26,986 nt of DNA from Parcubacteria group bacterium GW2011_GWA2_45_30 (GTDB lineage: Bacteria; Patescibacteriota; Minisyncoccia; Sungbacterales; HO2-52-23), in the NCBI GenBank assembly GCA_001001625.1, contig LCKU01000005.1:1-26986 (forward strand), read 5' to 3'. Made by a program: the position numbers and the translations under genes. Positions 13,476 to 21,387 of this stretch are shown here, piece after piece; position 1 is the stretch's first letter, and each line of letters begins with the position of its first letter. The notes below the pieces were generated by a model. The model had not been told where the DNA came from. It made no database searches and saw only the letters and a program-made list of their open reading frames with translations.

Positions 13476-15548
13476 ATGATTCCTTTTATCCCATTTAAAA
13501 CAATCCAAAAACGGAACGGGAGAATTGTTCCCTTTGACCCGTATAAAATTGAGAATGCCATTGAGAAAGCCGGGATGGCTACGGCTGAATTTGGGCGCGC
13601 CACTGCCGAAAAACTCATGCATAGAGTGATGTTGCAGGTGGAGAGGATGCCTACAAATCATGTTCCTTCGGTTGAAGAGATTCAGGATATGGTTGAGGAT
13701 GTTTTGTTGAGTTCTTTTTATAAAAAAACCGCCAAATCCTATATTCTTTATCGCGATCAGCATGCCAAACTGCGGGATATGGTATCAACCGCGCAGGTTG
13801 ATCTCATGGAGCAGTATCTGGGACTTACCGATTGGCAGGTGCAGGAGAACAGCAATATGACTTATTCCCTGCAGGGGCTTAATAATTATGTTTCGTCTGA
13901 AATAAGCAAGGTTTATTGGCTGAACAAAATTTATCCGTCCGAAGTCGCGCGGGCTCATCAGAGAGGGGATTTCCATATTCATGATTTGAATGTGCTTTCG
14001 GTATATTGCGTGGGCTGGGATCTGCATGATTTGCTGGCCCAAGGGTTTCAGGGAACGCGCGGGAAAATAGAATCAAAGCCCGCTAAGCATTTTCGCAGCG
14101 CTTTGGGGCAGGTTACAAACTTTTTTTATACTCTGCAAGGCGAGGCGGCCGGGGCGCAGGCGTTTTCAAACTTTGATACGCTTCTGGCGCCGTTTATCCG
14201 GTATGACAAATTATCTTATAGCGAAGTGCGCCAAGCCATGCAGGAATTCGTATTTAATATTAACGTGCCCACGCGTGTCGGATTCCAGACGCCATTTACG
14301 AATATAACTTTGGATCTTCAGGCGCCGAAAACATTTGCGGGTATGCCGGTCATAATCGGGGGAGTGTATCAAAAAGAATTATACGGAGAGTTTCAGGGCG
14401 AGATGGACATGTTTAACCGCGCGTTTCTTGAAATAATGATGGAAGGGGACGCGCGCGGCCGGATTTTTACGTTTCCCATTCCAACTTATAATATCACTAA
14501 GGAATTTGACTGGAAAAATGAAAATATTAATATGTTGTGGCAAGTGGCCGCTAAATACGGCATTCCTTATTTTGCCAATTTTGTGAATTCGGATATGTCA
14601 CCGGATGATGCGCGTTCCATGTGCTGCCGCCTGCGCCTGGATGTGCGTATGCTTGAGAAACGCGGCGGGGGCCTTTTTGGGGCGCATCCCCTAACCGGAT
14701 CAACCGGCGTGGTTACCATTAATATGCCGCGATTGGGATATTTATCGCAAAGCAAGGAAGAGTTCATGGCAAGATTAGAGCGCCTGATGGAACTTGCCAA
14801 AGAGAGTTTGGAGATTAAGCGCAAGGCCTTGGAGAGATTTACCGAAGGCAACCTTTATCCTTATTCCAAATTTTATTTGCGGGATATTAAAGAGCGTTTT
14901 GGCAATTACTGGGAAAATCATTTCTCCACTATCGGTTTGGTTGGCATGAATGAGGCGTGTTTAAATTTATTGGGAAAAACAATTGCAGATCCGGAAGGCC
15001 ATGAATTTGCCGCCGCCGTTCTGGATTTTATGAGAGAAAAGCTTTTATCTTTCCAGCAGGAAACCGGGCATAATTACAATCTGGAAGCGACGCCAGCCGA
15101 AGGAACTGCCTACCGCCTGGCGCGTATAGATAAAGAAACTAATCCGGAAATAATTTGCGCCAATGAAATTAAATGGAGAGACGGGGCTAAGCCCTTTTAT
15201 ACTAATTCCACGAATTTGCCCGTGAATTATACGGATGATATTTTTGAGGCGTTTGATCTGCAGGATTCGTTGCAAATAAAATATACCGGTGGAACAGTGC
15301 TGCACGGATTTTTAGGCGAGCGCATGCCCTCGGGCGAGGCGGTCAAGCATTTGGTGCGAAAAGTTGTGGAAAATTACCGCTTGCCGTATTTTACCATAAC
15401 CCCCACTTTCAGTATTTGTCCGGCGCACGGATATTTGGCCGGAGAACACGAATATTGTCCGCGTTGCGATGAGGAAATTGGATATATTCCTTTTGAAACA
15501 TCGGCGGATATAAAAAAGGTCGAAGTTTCTGTTCAGTCGTCATCCTGA
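13476..15548 (+). CDS. nrdD: Anaerobic ribonucleoside-triphosphate reductase, main part lacking the glycyl-radical domain
   Basis: The frame encodes 690 residues. An ATP-cone (about 8-97, starting IQKRNGRIVPFDPYKIENA) is followed by the NrdD barrel with FHIHDL (166-171) and the catalytic cysteine C178 (YCVGWDLHDL). A zinc-type site follows: C648, H651, C661 and C664 (ICPAHGYLAGEHEYCPRC). The last residues, VSVQSSS, come partly from a palindromic repeat whose sequence supplies the TGA stop. The essential glycyl-radical segment is missing here and occurs in the next ORF, in a different frame. The enzyme reduces ribonucleoside triphosphates anaerobically for DNA synthesis. The gene is either split and working in two pieces, or recently broken. 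Confidence 0.92.
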   Translation: MIPFIPFKTIQKRNGRIVPFDPYKIENAIEKAGMATAEFGRATAEKLMHRVMLQVERMPTNHVPSVEEIQDMVEDVLLSSFYKKTAKSYILYRDQHAKLRDMVSTAQVDLMEQYLGLTDWQVQENSNMTYSLQGLNNYVSSEISKVYWLNKIYPSEVARAHQRGDFHIHDLNVLSVYCVGWDLHDLLAQGFQGTRGKIESKPAKHFRSALGQVTNFFYTLQGEAAGAQAFSNFDTLLAPFIRYDKLSYSEVRQAMQEFVFNINVPTRVGFQTPFTNITLDLQAPKTFAGMPVIIGGVYQKELYGEFQGEMDMFNRAFLEIMMEGDARGRIFTFPIPTYNITKEFDWKNENINMLWQVAAKYGIPYFANFVNSDMSPDDARSMCCRLRLDVRMLEKRGGGLFGAHPLTGSTGVVTINMPRLGYLSQSKEEFMARLERLMELAKESLEIKRKALERFTEGNLYPYSKFYLRDIKERFGNYWENHFSTIGLVGMNEACLNLLGKTIADPEGHEFAAAVLDFMREKLLSFQQETGHNYNLEATPAEGTAYRLARIDKETNPEIICANEIKWRDGAKPFYTNSTNLPVNYTDDIFEAFDLQDSLQIKYTGGTVLHGFLGERMPSGEAVKHLVRKVVENYRLPYFTITPTFSICPAHGYLAGEHEYCPRCDEEIGYIPFETSADIKKVEVSVQSSS

Positions 15549-15617
15549 ACGGAGTGAAGGATCTCCGATATCACGGTTGAAGCGACGGGATTCTTCGTAT
15601 GCGTTTCAGAATGACGA
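15537..15617. repeat. Palindromic REP-like element splitting nrdD
   Basis: TCGTCAT-C-CTGAA (15537-15549) and TTCAG-A-ATGACGA (15605-15617) form an imperfect inverted repeat of about 81 bases. An inner match pairs GAAGGATC with GATTCTTC. The pattern of GTCATCCTGAA, GGAGTGAAGGATCTC and ATTCTTC resembles dispersed palindromes seen in many bacterial genomes. The stop of the upstream nrdD ORF (15546-15548) and the first possible start of the downstream ORF (15599) both lie inside it. No target duplication was found. Confidence 0.72.
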
Positions 15618-15799
15618 TGTATGCATTTATAATGGAGCAAAAAAAACGTCAAAAATGCGAAGTGTATTCGCGAGTTGTGGGCTATTATAGGCCGGTGGAG
15701 CAGTGGAACGAAGGAAAACAAGCTGAATTTACGGAGCGCAAAGAATATAACGCCGAACGCGTTTATGTCCGGCATCCGCTGAAAAAAGAAACGGTATGA
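15599..15799 (+). CDS. Detached glycyl-radical domain of NrdD
   Basis: The open frame has 66 residues; internal starts at 15611, 15617 and 15632 would give shorter forms, the last beginning MEQKKRQKCEVYS. From 15632 onward it matches the C terminus of NrdD: CEVYSRVVGYYRPVEQWN and GKQAEFTERKEY. The radical-bearing glycine should be G28, in VVGYYRP. It lies in a different frame from the 690-residue nrdD ORF and is separated from it by the palindromic repeat. Its stop overlaps the nrdG start by four bases, so it sits in the same transcript. There is no good Shine-Dalgarno. If expressed, it could supply the radical in trans as GrcA (YfiD) does for pyruvate formate-lyase; that is an inference. Confidence 0.8.
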   Translation: MRFRMTMYAFIMEQKKRQKCEVYSRVVGYYRPVEQWNEGKQAEFTERKEYNAERVYVRHPLKKETV

Positions 15800-16488
15800 C
15801 ATTCGGCGGCTGGCAGAAAATAAGTTTGCTCGATTTTCCTGGAAAAATTTCCACGGTTTTGTTTACCAACGGCTGCGTATTCCGTTGCAGTTTTTGCTAT
15901 AATCCCGGACTGGTGGAGCCGCCTTTCGCAACTACTATAAAGGAAGATGTGGTTTTAAAATATTTAGCGGATCGTACCAATATTTTAGAAGGCGTGGCTA
16001 TAACCGGCGGCGAGCCGGCTATTCATTCCGATCTACCCGAATTTTTAAGAAAAGTTAAATCACTTGGATATCCGGTAAAACTTGATACTTGCGGATACTT
16101 GCCGCACGCTTTGGAGCGCCTGATCGGAGAAAAATTGATTGATTATGTTGCTATGGATATTAAAGCGCCGCTTGCGCAATATGCTGCTGTTACCCGAGTT
16201 CCGGTTAACACAGATTTTATTCTAAAAAGCATTAGTATGATTATGTCCTCCGGGATTCCGTATGAATTTAGATCAACTTTGGTGGATGGAGTTCATAGTG
16301 CCGAAAATATAGTTGATATGGCGCGTCTTATTTCCGGCGCTGATGCTTATTATCTTCAGCCGTTTCAAACTTCCACCGCGCTTCTTAATCCGGATTTTTT
16401 GTCCAAGCGCGCTCCGACGCGAGATAAATTAGAAGTTACAGCAGCGCGTTGCCGAAAATATGTGAAGCGTTGCGAGATCCGCGGATAA
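15796..16488 (+). CDS. nrdG: Anaerobic ribonucleotide reductase activating protein (radical SAM)
   Basis: A 230-residue radical SAM protein. WQKISLLDFPGKISTVLFTNGC leads into the cluster motif C27-x3-C31-x2-C34 (CVFRCSFC), followed by the SAM-binding GGEP motif in ITGGEPAIHSDL. The KxSLxDFPGK start is characteristic of the NrdG-type activases found next to NrdD. It uses a [4Fe-4S] cluster and S-adenosylmethionine to generate the glycyl radical on NrdD. It overlaps the glycyl-domain ORF by four bases, implying coupled translation. Its intactness argues that the NrdD system is still in use. Confidence 0.92.
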   Translation: MTFGGWQKISLLDFPGKISTVLFTNGCVFRCSFCYNPGLVEPPFATTIKEDVVLKYLADRTNILEGVAITGGEPAIHSDLPEFLRKVKSLGYPVKLDTCGYLPHALERLIGEKLIDYVAMDIKAPLAQYAAVTRVPVNTDFILKSISMIMSSGIPYEFRSTLVDGVHSAENIVDMARLISGADAYYLQPFQTSTALLNPDFLSKRAPTRDKLEVTAARCRKYVKRCEIRG

Positions 16489-16574
16489 TACTGGTAGAAG
16501 TAATCATGACTGCGGAGTAAATCTTAGACAAGATTTCATTGAGAATTAAATCTCTAATGGGGTGGATAACTTTT

Positions 16575-16602
16575 TTGGCAAAGTTAAAGAATTTGATAAA
16601 AT
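16575..16602 (+). promoter_or_regulatory. Promoter of the KNH-like protein gene (predicted leaderless)
   Basis: TTGGCA (16575-16580) and TAAAAT (16597-16602) are separated by 16 bases. The -10 box ends six bases before the ATG at 16609. There is no Shine-Dalgarno. Confidence 0.6.
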
Positions 16603-16608
16603 TAAATC

Positions 16609-17688
16609 ATGCTTTTAAAAATATTCACAGAAAAAATGCAGGTTGTTGGGTTGATTGCGCTACTAATTTTGGCCGGACTGGTTGTCTGGAGATACCCGAT
16701 GTTGCAGACCGCGAGCATTATTTCTCCCATGGGCGGCGAAACATTTCTGGTTGATCAGACGGTGGAAATACGCTGGACTCCGGGCAATCCGGGTATCCGG
16801 ATGATTGAACTTGTTCCTCAATCCGGCTCTGTCATAACTATTTACCAGACAGCTGTATTTGCCTACCCGGTTCCGGATACGAGCGGATCCTTCAGCTTTG
16901 TGCCGTCCGCGCGCGGGGTGCCCCCGGGTCAGTATCACATCCGGGTTTATAACGCCAATTCAAGCGATTATTCGGTAACTACTAATCCGATTCGTATTGC
17001 CTTGCCGCAATCTCCCATGGTTCCGGTAGTTGTGCAAAGCCCTAATGGAGGAGAAATATATACTTTGGGTGGCCCGATTAAAATTTCCTGGAGCGGCGGA
17101 AAAAATAAGGTGTGGGTTGGAATTGCCAAGGCAGAATATTTTGTGGGAGGGACTTATCCTCTGATGGCATTTATTACTAAAGACGCAGTGCCCAATAGTT
17201 TTTTGGTGTGGGATGGAAAACTTTGTGTGCTCCCGACTGACTGTCGGCCGGTAACTTATTGGCAACCGGATGGATCTATTAAAGTTGTGGTTGTTTCCGA
17301 AAACGTGGATGGAGATTATTGCACCCAGTCCCCGGATCGGCCATGCAATCTTGATGCCAGTAATGCTGCATTTACGGTTAAGGCCGCAGTTGTTGTGACA
17401 CCCACTCCCGTAAGTTCAGGACAAGTTAAGCCATCTCCCACCGTTATACCGTTAAAACCCGTCATCACTCCTCCGCCTGCGTTAAAGTCCAAACCGCCTC
17501 CAGCGCCCACGTCTTCGCCAGTGCCTTCACCCGTGTCATCACCCGTACCGTCAACCGTAAGAGATATTCCGTCGCTAAGCGATGAACAAAGAACTCCGAT
17601 TGAGGTAAAACCCATAGAGAGAAGGAGTTTTTTTGGAAGATTCTGGGAAGAAGTAAAGGGGATGATTAGTTCGCTTTTCGGTTTTTAG
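16609..17688 (+). CDS. Membrane-anchored surface protein with two Kre9/KNH-like domains
   Basis: A 359-residue protein. A hydrophobic segment (about 12-27) near the N terminus anchors or exports it. Two related Ig-like modules begin SPMGGETFLVDQTVEIRWTP (39-58) and SPNGGEIYTLGGPIKISW (144-161), the signature of the Ser-Thr-rich Kre9/KNH-like domain common on bacterial surface proteins. Four cysteines (206, 212, 238 and 246) in the second module may form disulfides. A Pro/Ser/Thr-rich linker spans about 264-316, followed by a C-terminal segment ending FFGRFWEEVKGMISSLFGF that may touch the membrane. The gene is convergent with the next one, with stops four bases apart. The role is probably structural or adhesive. 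Confidence 0.82.
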   Translation: MLLKIFTEKMQVVGLIALLILAGLVVWRYPMLQTASIISPMGGETFLVDQTVEIRWTPGNPGIRMIELVPQSGSVITIYQTAVFAYPVPDTSGSFSFVPSARGVPPGQYHIRVYNANSSDYSVTTNPIRIALPQSPMVPVVVQSPNGGEIYTLGGPIKISWSGGKNKVWVGIAKAEYFVGGTYPLMAFITKDAVPNSFLVWDGKLCVLPTDCRPVTYWQPDGSIKVVVVSENVDGDYCTQSPDRPCNLDASNAAFTVKAAVVVTPTPVSSGQVKPSPTVIPLKPVITPPPALKSKPPPAPTSSPVPSPVSSPVPSTVRDIPSLSDEQRTPIEVKPIERRSFFGRFWEEVKGMISSLFGF

Positions 17689-17692
17689 TTTC

Positions 17693-19030
17693 TCAATTAC
17701 AGGTATATTTAAACAAATAAGCGGATTTTTGCTCGGCGCATCCCTGAAAATTTGCAAAAAAATCTTCTTTTTCCGGGGAGGAGAGAAAAATATAAAGCGG
17801 CCGCGGGAAGCTTTTAAGGAATTCTATTTTTTCTTCTTGCGATCCGGCCAAGAATAAAACCCATTCCTGGGTTGTATGCGCATCATACAGCATTCCCGGA
17901 GCAAAGACCCGGTTTTGACTCCAGCCTTGAATCCACGGGGCCAGAGGCGTTGAGGTAAGAATGGCGGCATTTTTCGGAATACTGGCCAATATATTTTCAA
18001 ACTCTTCGATCTCCGACGCCGATACCAGCGGCTGGAGATTTTTAATCCGGCCGTAGGTATTTATCAGGAGCCACGCGGAAAGGATAAAAATAAAAAAGAC
18101 GGATAATAGTTGGATTACAGCCCCGCGGCGGTTTTTTATATTGTCAATTATTTTTTTAAATCCGAGTGCGGCCGCTATAATAACCATTACATCAATAAAT
18201 ATAAAAATGCGTTCATAAAATGGCAAGGAAAACAAGGGAAACGCTATTGTAACAACCGAAAATGCGGCTATAACCGAAAAAGGTTTTTTAAGAATAAATT
18301 CTTTTACTCCGAAAATAGCCAGAATTAAAAGAGGAAATGAGAGTATAAGATATTCTTTACGTCCCATAAATACCGCAACCGGAGAATTTAGATACTCTTG
18401 GAGAAAAAAAGAATGAAGATAAAGAAACGTCAAAAAAGTTCCGGCAAATGTTTGTAGGGCTAAATTTCTTTTCTCGCGATTTAGCGCGGCAAATACTATA
18501 AGTGTCAGGAGAAAAATAATGCTTGTGGTGTGATGGCTGAATGCGATTAAAATTCCAAGCGGCAGGGTAAAGCGCGACCCCTTTTCAAGCAATAAAAATG
18601 CGGCCAGCATCAAAGGGAGCGCCAAAGCGTTTTTGAATAGCATGAACCAATAAGCGGTATATTGAACCGGGGAAAATATAAAGAGAATGGCGGCCATGGT
18701 TCCCGCGGCGCGGCCCCAAAAATATGTGGTGAGAAAAAAGAGCGCCACCGGCTGCATGATAAAAAGGAAAATATAGCTTGCGTAAAGCGCAATATCCGGT
18801 GAAAGACCGGATAGGCGAATTAGGTCAAGAAAAATTCGCGGTCCAAGCGCGTCTTTCCCGAGTCCGGGCACCGGCGCGTTCGGAAACGACTCAAACGTCT
18901 GCGCAACATAGCGCCGGTAAAACCCGGTGTCATATCCCAAAGGATGCGGGCTAAAAGCCAAAAATGGGACAAGATGAATCGCCAAGGATAATACCGTCAG
19001 AATAATTATGATATTTCGGGTGTTTAGCAT
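17693..19030 (-). CDS. Polytopic membrane protein, GT-C glycosyltransferase-like
   Basis: A 445-residue protein with roughly ten hydrophobic segments and a soluble C-terminal region of about 110 residues (AAILTSTPLAPWIQGWSQNR onward). The first extracytoplasmic loop holds GYDTGFYRRYV (32-42), in the position where GT-C glycosyltransferases have a catalytic or metal-binding Asp; D34 is the candidate. The overall layout resembles GT-C or oligosaccharyltransferase-like proteins, which move sugars from lipid carriers. I do not recognise a specific subfamily. Its promoter faces the next gene, and its stop nearly touches that of the KNH-like gene. Confidence 0.72.
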   Translation of the reverse strand: MLNTRNIIIILTVLSLAIHLVPFLAFSPHPLGYDTGFYRRYVAQTFESFPNAPVPGLGKDALGPRIFLDLIRLSGLSPDIALYASYIFLFIMQPVALFFLTTYFWGRAAGTMAAILFIFSPVQYTAYWFMLFKNALALPLMLAAFLLLEKGSRFTLPLGILIAFSHHTTSIIFLLTLIVFAALNREKRNLALQTFAGTFLTFLYLHSFFLQEYLNSPVAVFMGRKEYLILSFPLLILAIFGVKEFILKKPFSVIAAFSVVTIAFPLFSLPFYERIFIFIDVMVIIAAALGFKKIIDNIKNRRGAVIQLLSVFFIFILSAWLLINTYGRIKNLQPLVSASEIEEFENILASIPKNAAILTSTPLAPWIQGWSQNRVFAPGMLYDAHTTQEWVLFLAGSQEEKIEFLKSFPRPLYIFLSSPEKEDFFANFQGCAEQKSAYLFKYTCN

Positions 19031-19036
19031 TTTTCT

Positions 19037-19042
19037 ATTATA
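19037..19042 (-). promoter_or_regulatory. -10 box of the GT-C-like gene (predicted leaderless)
   Basis: A perfect TATAAT on the minus strand ends six bases before the ATG at 19030. The -35 is weak (TTCAAC, 19 bases upstream). It is divergent from the promoter at 19083-19111. Confidence 0.55.
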
Positions 19043-19082
19043 ACAAGATATGTGGTAATTCGTTGAATGTGGATAGACGGAT

Positions 19083-19111
19083 TTGGTTCACCCTGCGTTT
19101 GCGCCTATACT
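19083..19111 (+). promoter_or_regulatory. Promoter of the small anchored protein gene (predicted leaderless)
   Basis: TTGGTT (19083-19088) and TATACT (19106-19111) are separated by 17 bases. GTG at 19120 is the first in-frame start downstream and lies eight bases after the -10 box. ATG 19063 lies upstream of this promoter. Confidence 0.55.
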
Positions 19112-19119
19112 ATATAGTA

Positions 19120-19371
19120 GTGGAAGAGTCATTCTCTAAAAAAACGCTTTATATCGGAATTACCGCGGCCCTCATTTTGATTGGAGGGATTATTTGGTAT
19201 TGGCCGCAAAAGAGGACGCCGGAACCGGTTGAACCGGCGGGCGCGGTTGGAGCGGCCGAGACGTTGAGCGAATCGGTTCCGGAAATAAAAACCAATCCGG
19301 GGGAAAAAGTTCCGGAAATAAATCCGCTGGATCGGGCTAATCCGTTTAAATACAAAAATCCGTTAAGATAA
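19120..19371 (+). CDS. Small single-pass membrane protein with NPF-type tail
   Basis: From the GTG at 19120 the product has 83 residues. I prefer this start because a good promoter ends eight bases before it, whereas ATG 19063 lies upstream of the promoter. A lysine pair precedes one hydrophobic helix (TLYIGITAALILIGGIIWYW). A low-complexity Pro/Glu/Ala region follows, ending INPLDRANPFKYKNPLR. Tails with repeated NPF/NPL are, from memory, common in small membrane proteins of candidate-phyla bacteria. The function is unknown. It lies just upstream of the Cys-rich repeat gene, in the same reading frame but separated by several stops. Confidence 0.6.
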   Translation: MEESFSKKTLYIGITAALILIGGIIWYWPQKRTPEPVEPAGAVGAAETLSESVPEIKTNPGEKVPEINPLDRANPFKYKNPLR

Positions 19372-19437
19372 TCCCGTTAGAAGCCGCGATCGCATATCAG
19401 GATTCAAATATTGTTAAATATTTCGAGCTTAATATAA

Positions 19438-21387
19438 ATGATAACAAAGCAGATTGTATCAGTTGATCGCGATCCCGGTACCACAAATCCTATCGGATTT
19501 GGCTACGGGACAAGCATTGCCTATACTAAGATTATTTTAACCGTGTCTCGCCCCGTAGTCACCGAGCGTGCGAGGGCTGCCAACGATTCTTCCATAATTC
19601 TTAAAAAACCTCCGGGTTCGGAGCGATTTATTTTAACCATTAACGATCCTGATGGAATTCAGGAGTTTTCGCTTTCTCCGGCCGCGCAATTCCGTTACGG
19701 CGGAATGTTGAGCGGCTGCAGCAGTTCTTTTTCGATCAAGGATGTATCTTTCGTTGATCCGGTTGATTTTACGCCCAAGATGCTTGCCTATGTTATTGAT
19801 TGCCAAAATAATACCCTGGAGCTTGAAATTTTTCCTCCGGTTAAAGGGACAGCTAAAAGTGTCGCGGTAAAAAAAGAAGTTCCTCCGCCGCTTGTGGTGA
19901 GCGCAGTCGAACCATCTCTATCTACGCCGTCTCCGAGAGAAGAAAAAAAAGATAGGTCTATGTCGGCCGAAGATATCCGGTATCCGGTGCCCGAGCTGGG
20001 AAATTGCCAAAGCGAGGCCGAATGCCGTTCGTATTGCGATAACGTCAATCACGCCAAGGAGTGTTTGGCATTTGCTAAAAAATATAATCTGATTTCAGAG
20101 GGAGAAGCCAAAGACGCGGCTGATAAATTTTTGAACATCAAAAATGGCCCCGGCGGCTGTAGTTCCTGGTCTGCTTGCGAAAATTATTGCAATTCAATAG
20201 ATCATCTGGATGAATGTATCACTTTTGCCGAGGAAACCGGTTATTATTCTGGCGACAAATTGGCCGAGGCCAGAAAATTTCAAGGCTTGATAAAATCCGG
20301 TGAGAAATTTCCCGGCGGATGTCGCGATCGGAACTCCTGCGAAATTTATTGCGGCGATCCCAATCACATGGAAGAATGTCTGGATTTTGCCGAAAAGAGC
20401 GGTTTTATGCCTAAAGAGGAGATTGCTGAAGCCAGGAAATTCATGGTTTTAATGCGTAAGGGTGAGAGTCCGGGCGGTTGTACCTCCAAAGAACAATGCG
20501 AAAAGTATTGCTCTGAAGAAAATCATATGGATGAATGCCTTGATTTCGGCCTGAAGGCGGGCGTTATGACTGCCCAGGAGGCAGAAATGGCCCGAAAAGT
20601 GGGAGGAAAAGGTCCGGGCGGATGCCGCAGTAAAACGCAATGCGATGCGTATTGTGAAGAACATTCCGAGGAATGCTTTAATTTTGCCAAGGAACATGGA
20701 TTGATGAGCGAAAAAGATCTTGAGCGAATGAGCAAGGGAATGGAGAAGTTTCGCGCTAATCTTGATAAAATGCCTCCGGAAGCCGTCCAATGCCTTGAGG
20801 ACGCGGTGGGAGAGGAAAATTTTGAAAAAATTAAAAATGGCCAGCCGATTTTTGACCGGAGCATGGAGGAAAAAATGAAATCCTGTTTTGGCCGGATGAG
20901 TGCCGATCTTAGCCAAAAATTAGATAAGCTCCCGCCCCAAGCCGCGCAATGCCTTAAAGATGTGGTGGGGGAAGAAGGATTGCAAAAACTACAAAGCGGA
21001 GAATTCGGCGAGAATCTGAATTTTGAATCCCTGGAAGGATGTTTTAAGGCATTACAGCAATCGTTGGGCGGAGGCGGTGGTTCGACTACGCTCACCACAG
21101 GCGATGGCATGAGTACGGGCGGTGGATTTGAAGGACCCGGCGGCTGCAAAACCATGGAAGAATGCCAAGTATATTGTCAGACCCATCCTGCCGAATGTAG
21201 TGGAGGATCACTGCCGTTTCCGTCGCCACCTGCGACTCAACCACAGAATCAACAAATTCCACCGCCAAGCGCCCAAATTCTACCGGAGTATTGTTCGCAT
21301 TTTACAGCCGTACCCAGTTGTTCCTACGTTGGTCCGGCGGGCTCGCAAAACTATAATTACTGCAAACAGTGTTTTCCGGATAAATAA
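19438..21387 (+). CDS. Cys-rich tandem-repeat protein (PGGC repeats)
   Basis: A 649-residue protein. Residues 1-150 resemble a beta-rich domain. Five tandem repeats start at C190, C241, C295, C348 and C396, and a partial one at C570. The first four follow C-x5-C-x3-C-x8-C; the last two have x6 before the final Cys. Each has a YC, an H and an EC, then a helix such as FAEKSGFMPKEEIAEARKF, and most are preceded by PGGC. Two further related units lie around 446-483 and 499-537 (PPEAVQCLEDAVGEE and PPQAAQCLKDVVGEE). A Gly- and Pro-rich stretch precedes a C-terminal Cys cluster. No signal peptide is visible from this ATG, and a stop lies directly upstream. Disulfide or metal binding is likely. Confidence 0.85.
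   Translation: MITKQIVSVDRDPGTTNPIGFGYGTSIAYTKIILTVSRPVVTERARAANDSSIILKKPPGSERFILTINDPDGIQEFSLSPAAQFRYGGMLSGCSSSFSIKDVSFVDPVDFTPKMLAYVIDCQNNTLELEIFPPVKGTAKSVAVKKEVPPPLVVSAVEPSLSTPSPREEKKDRSMSAEDIRYPVPELGNCQSEAECRSYCDNVNHAKECLAFAKKYNLISEGEAKDAADKFLNIKNGPGGCSSWSACENYCNSIDHLDECITFAEETGYYSGDKLAEARKFQGLIKSGEKFPGGCRDRNSCEIYCGDPNHMEECLDFAEKSGFMPKEEIAEARKFMVLMRKGESPGGCTSKEQCEKYCSEENHMDECLDFGLKAGVMTAQEAEMARKVGGKGPGGCRSKTQCDAYCEEHSEECFNFAKEHGLMSEKDLERMSKGMEKFRANLDKMPPEAVQCLEDAVGEENFEKIKNGQPIFDRSMEEKMKSCFGRMSADLSQKLDKLPPQAAQCLKDVVGEEGLQKLQSGEFGENLNFESLEGCFKALQQSLGGGGGSTTLTTGDGMSTGGGFEGPGGCKTMEECQVYCQTHPAECSGGSLPFPSPPATQPQNQQIPPPSAQILPEYCSHFTAVPSCSYVGPAGSQNYNYCKQCFPDK

Noticed and set aside
19368..19463. 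A 32-codon open stretch in another frame that might link the small anchored protein to the Cys-rich protein by frameshifts
   Set aside because: This length without a stop is expected by chance, no conserved motif is visible, and both flanking genes look complete at this junction.
19980..20760. A regularly spaced repeat resembling a CRISPR array
   Set aside because: The periodicity is protein-level (Cys repeats of about 45-54 residues). The DNA repeats are degenerate and in frame, with no identical direct repeats.
20449..21155. Minus-strand frames opposite the Cys-rich repeat gene
   Set aside because: The plus strand has regular Cys repeats and intact coding features; the opposite frames are compositional shadows.
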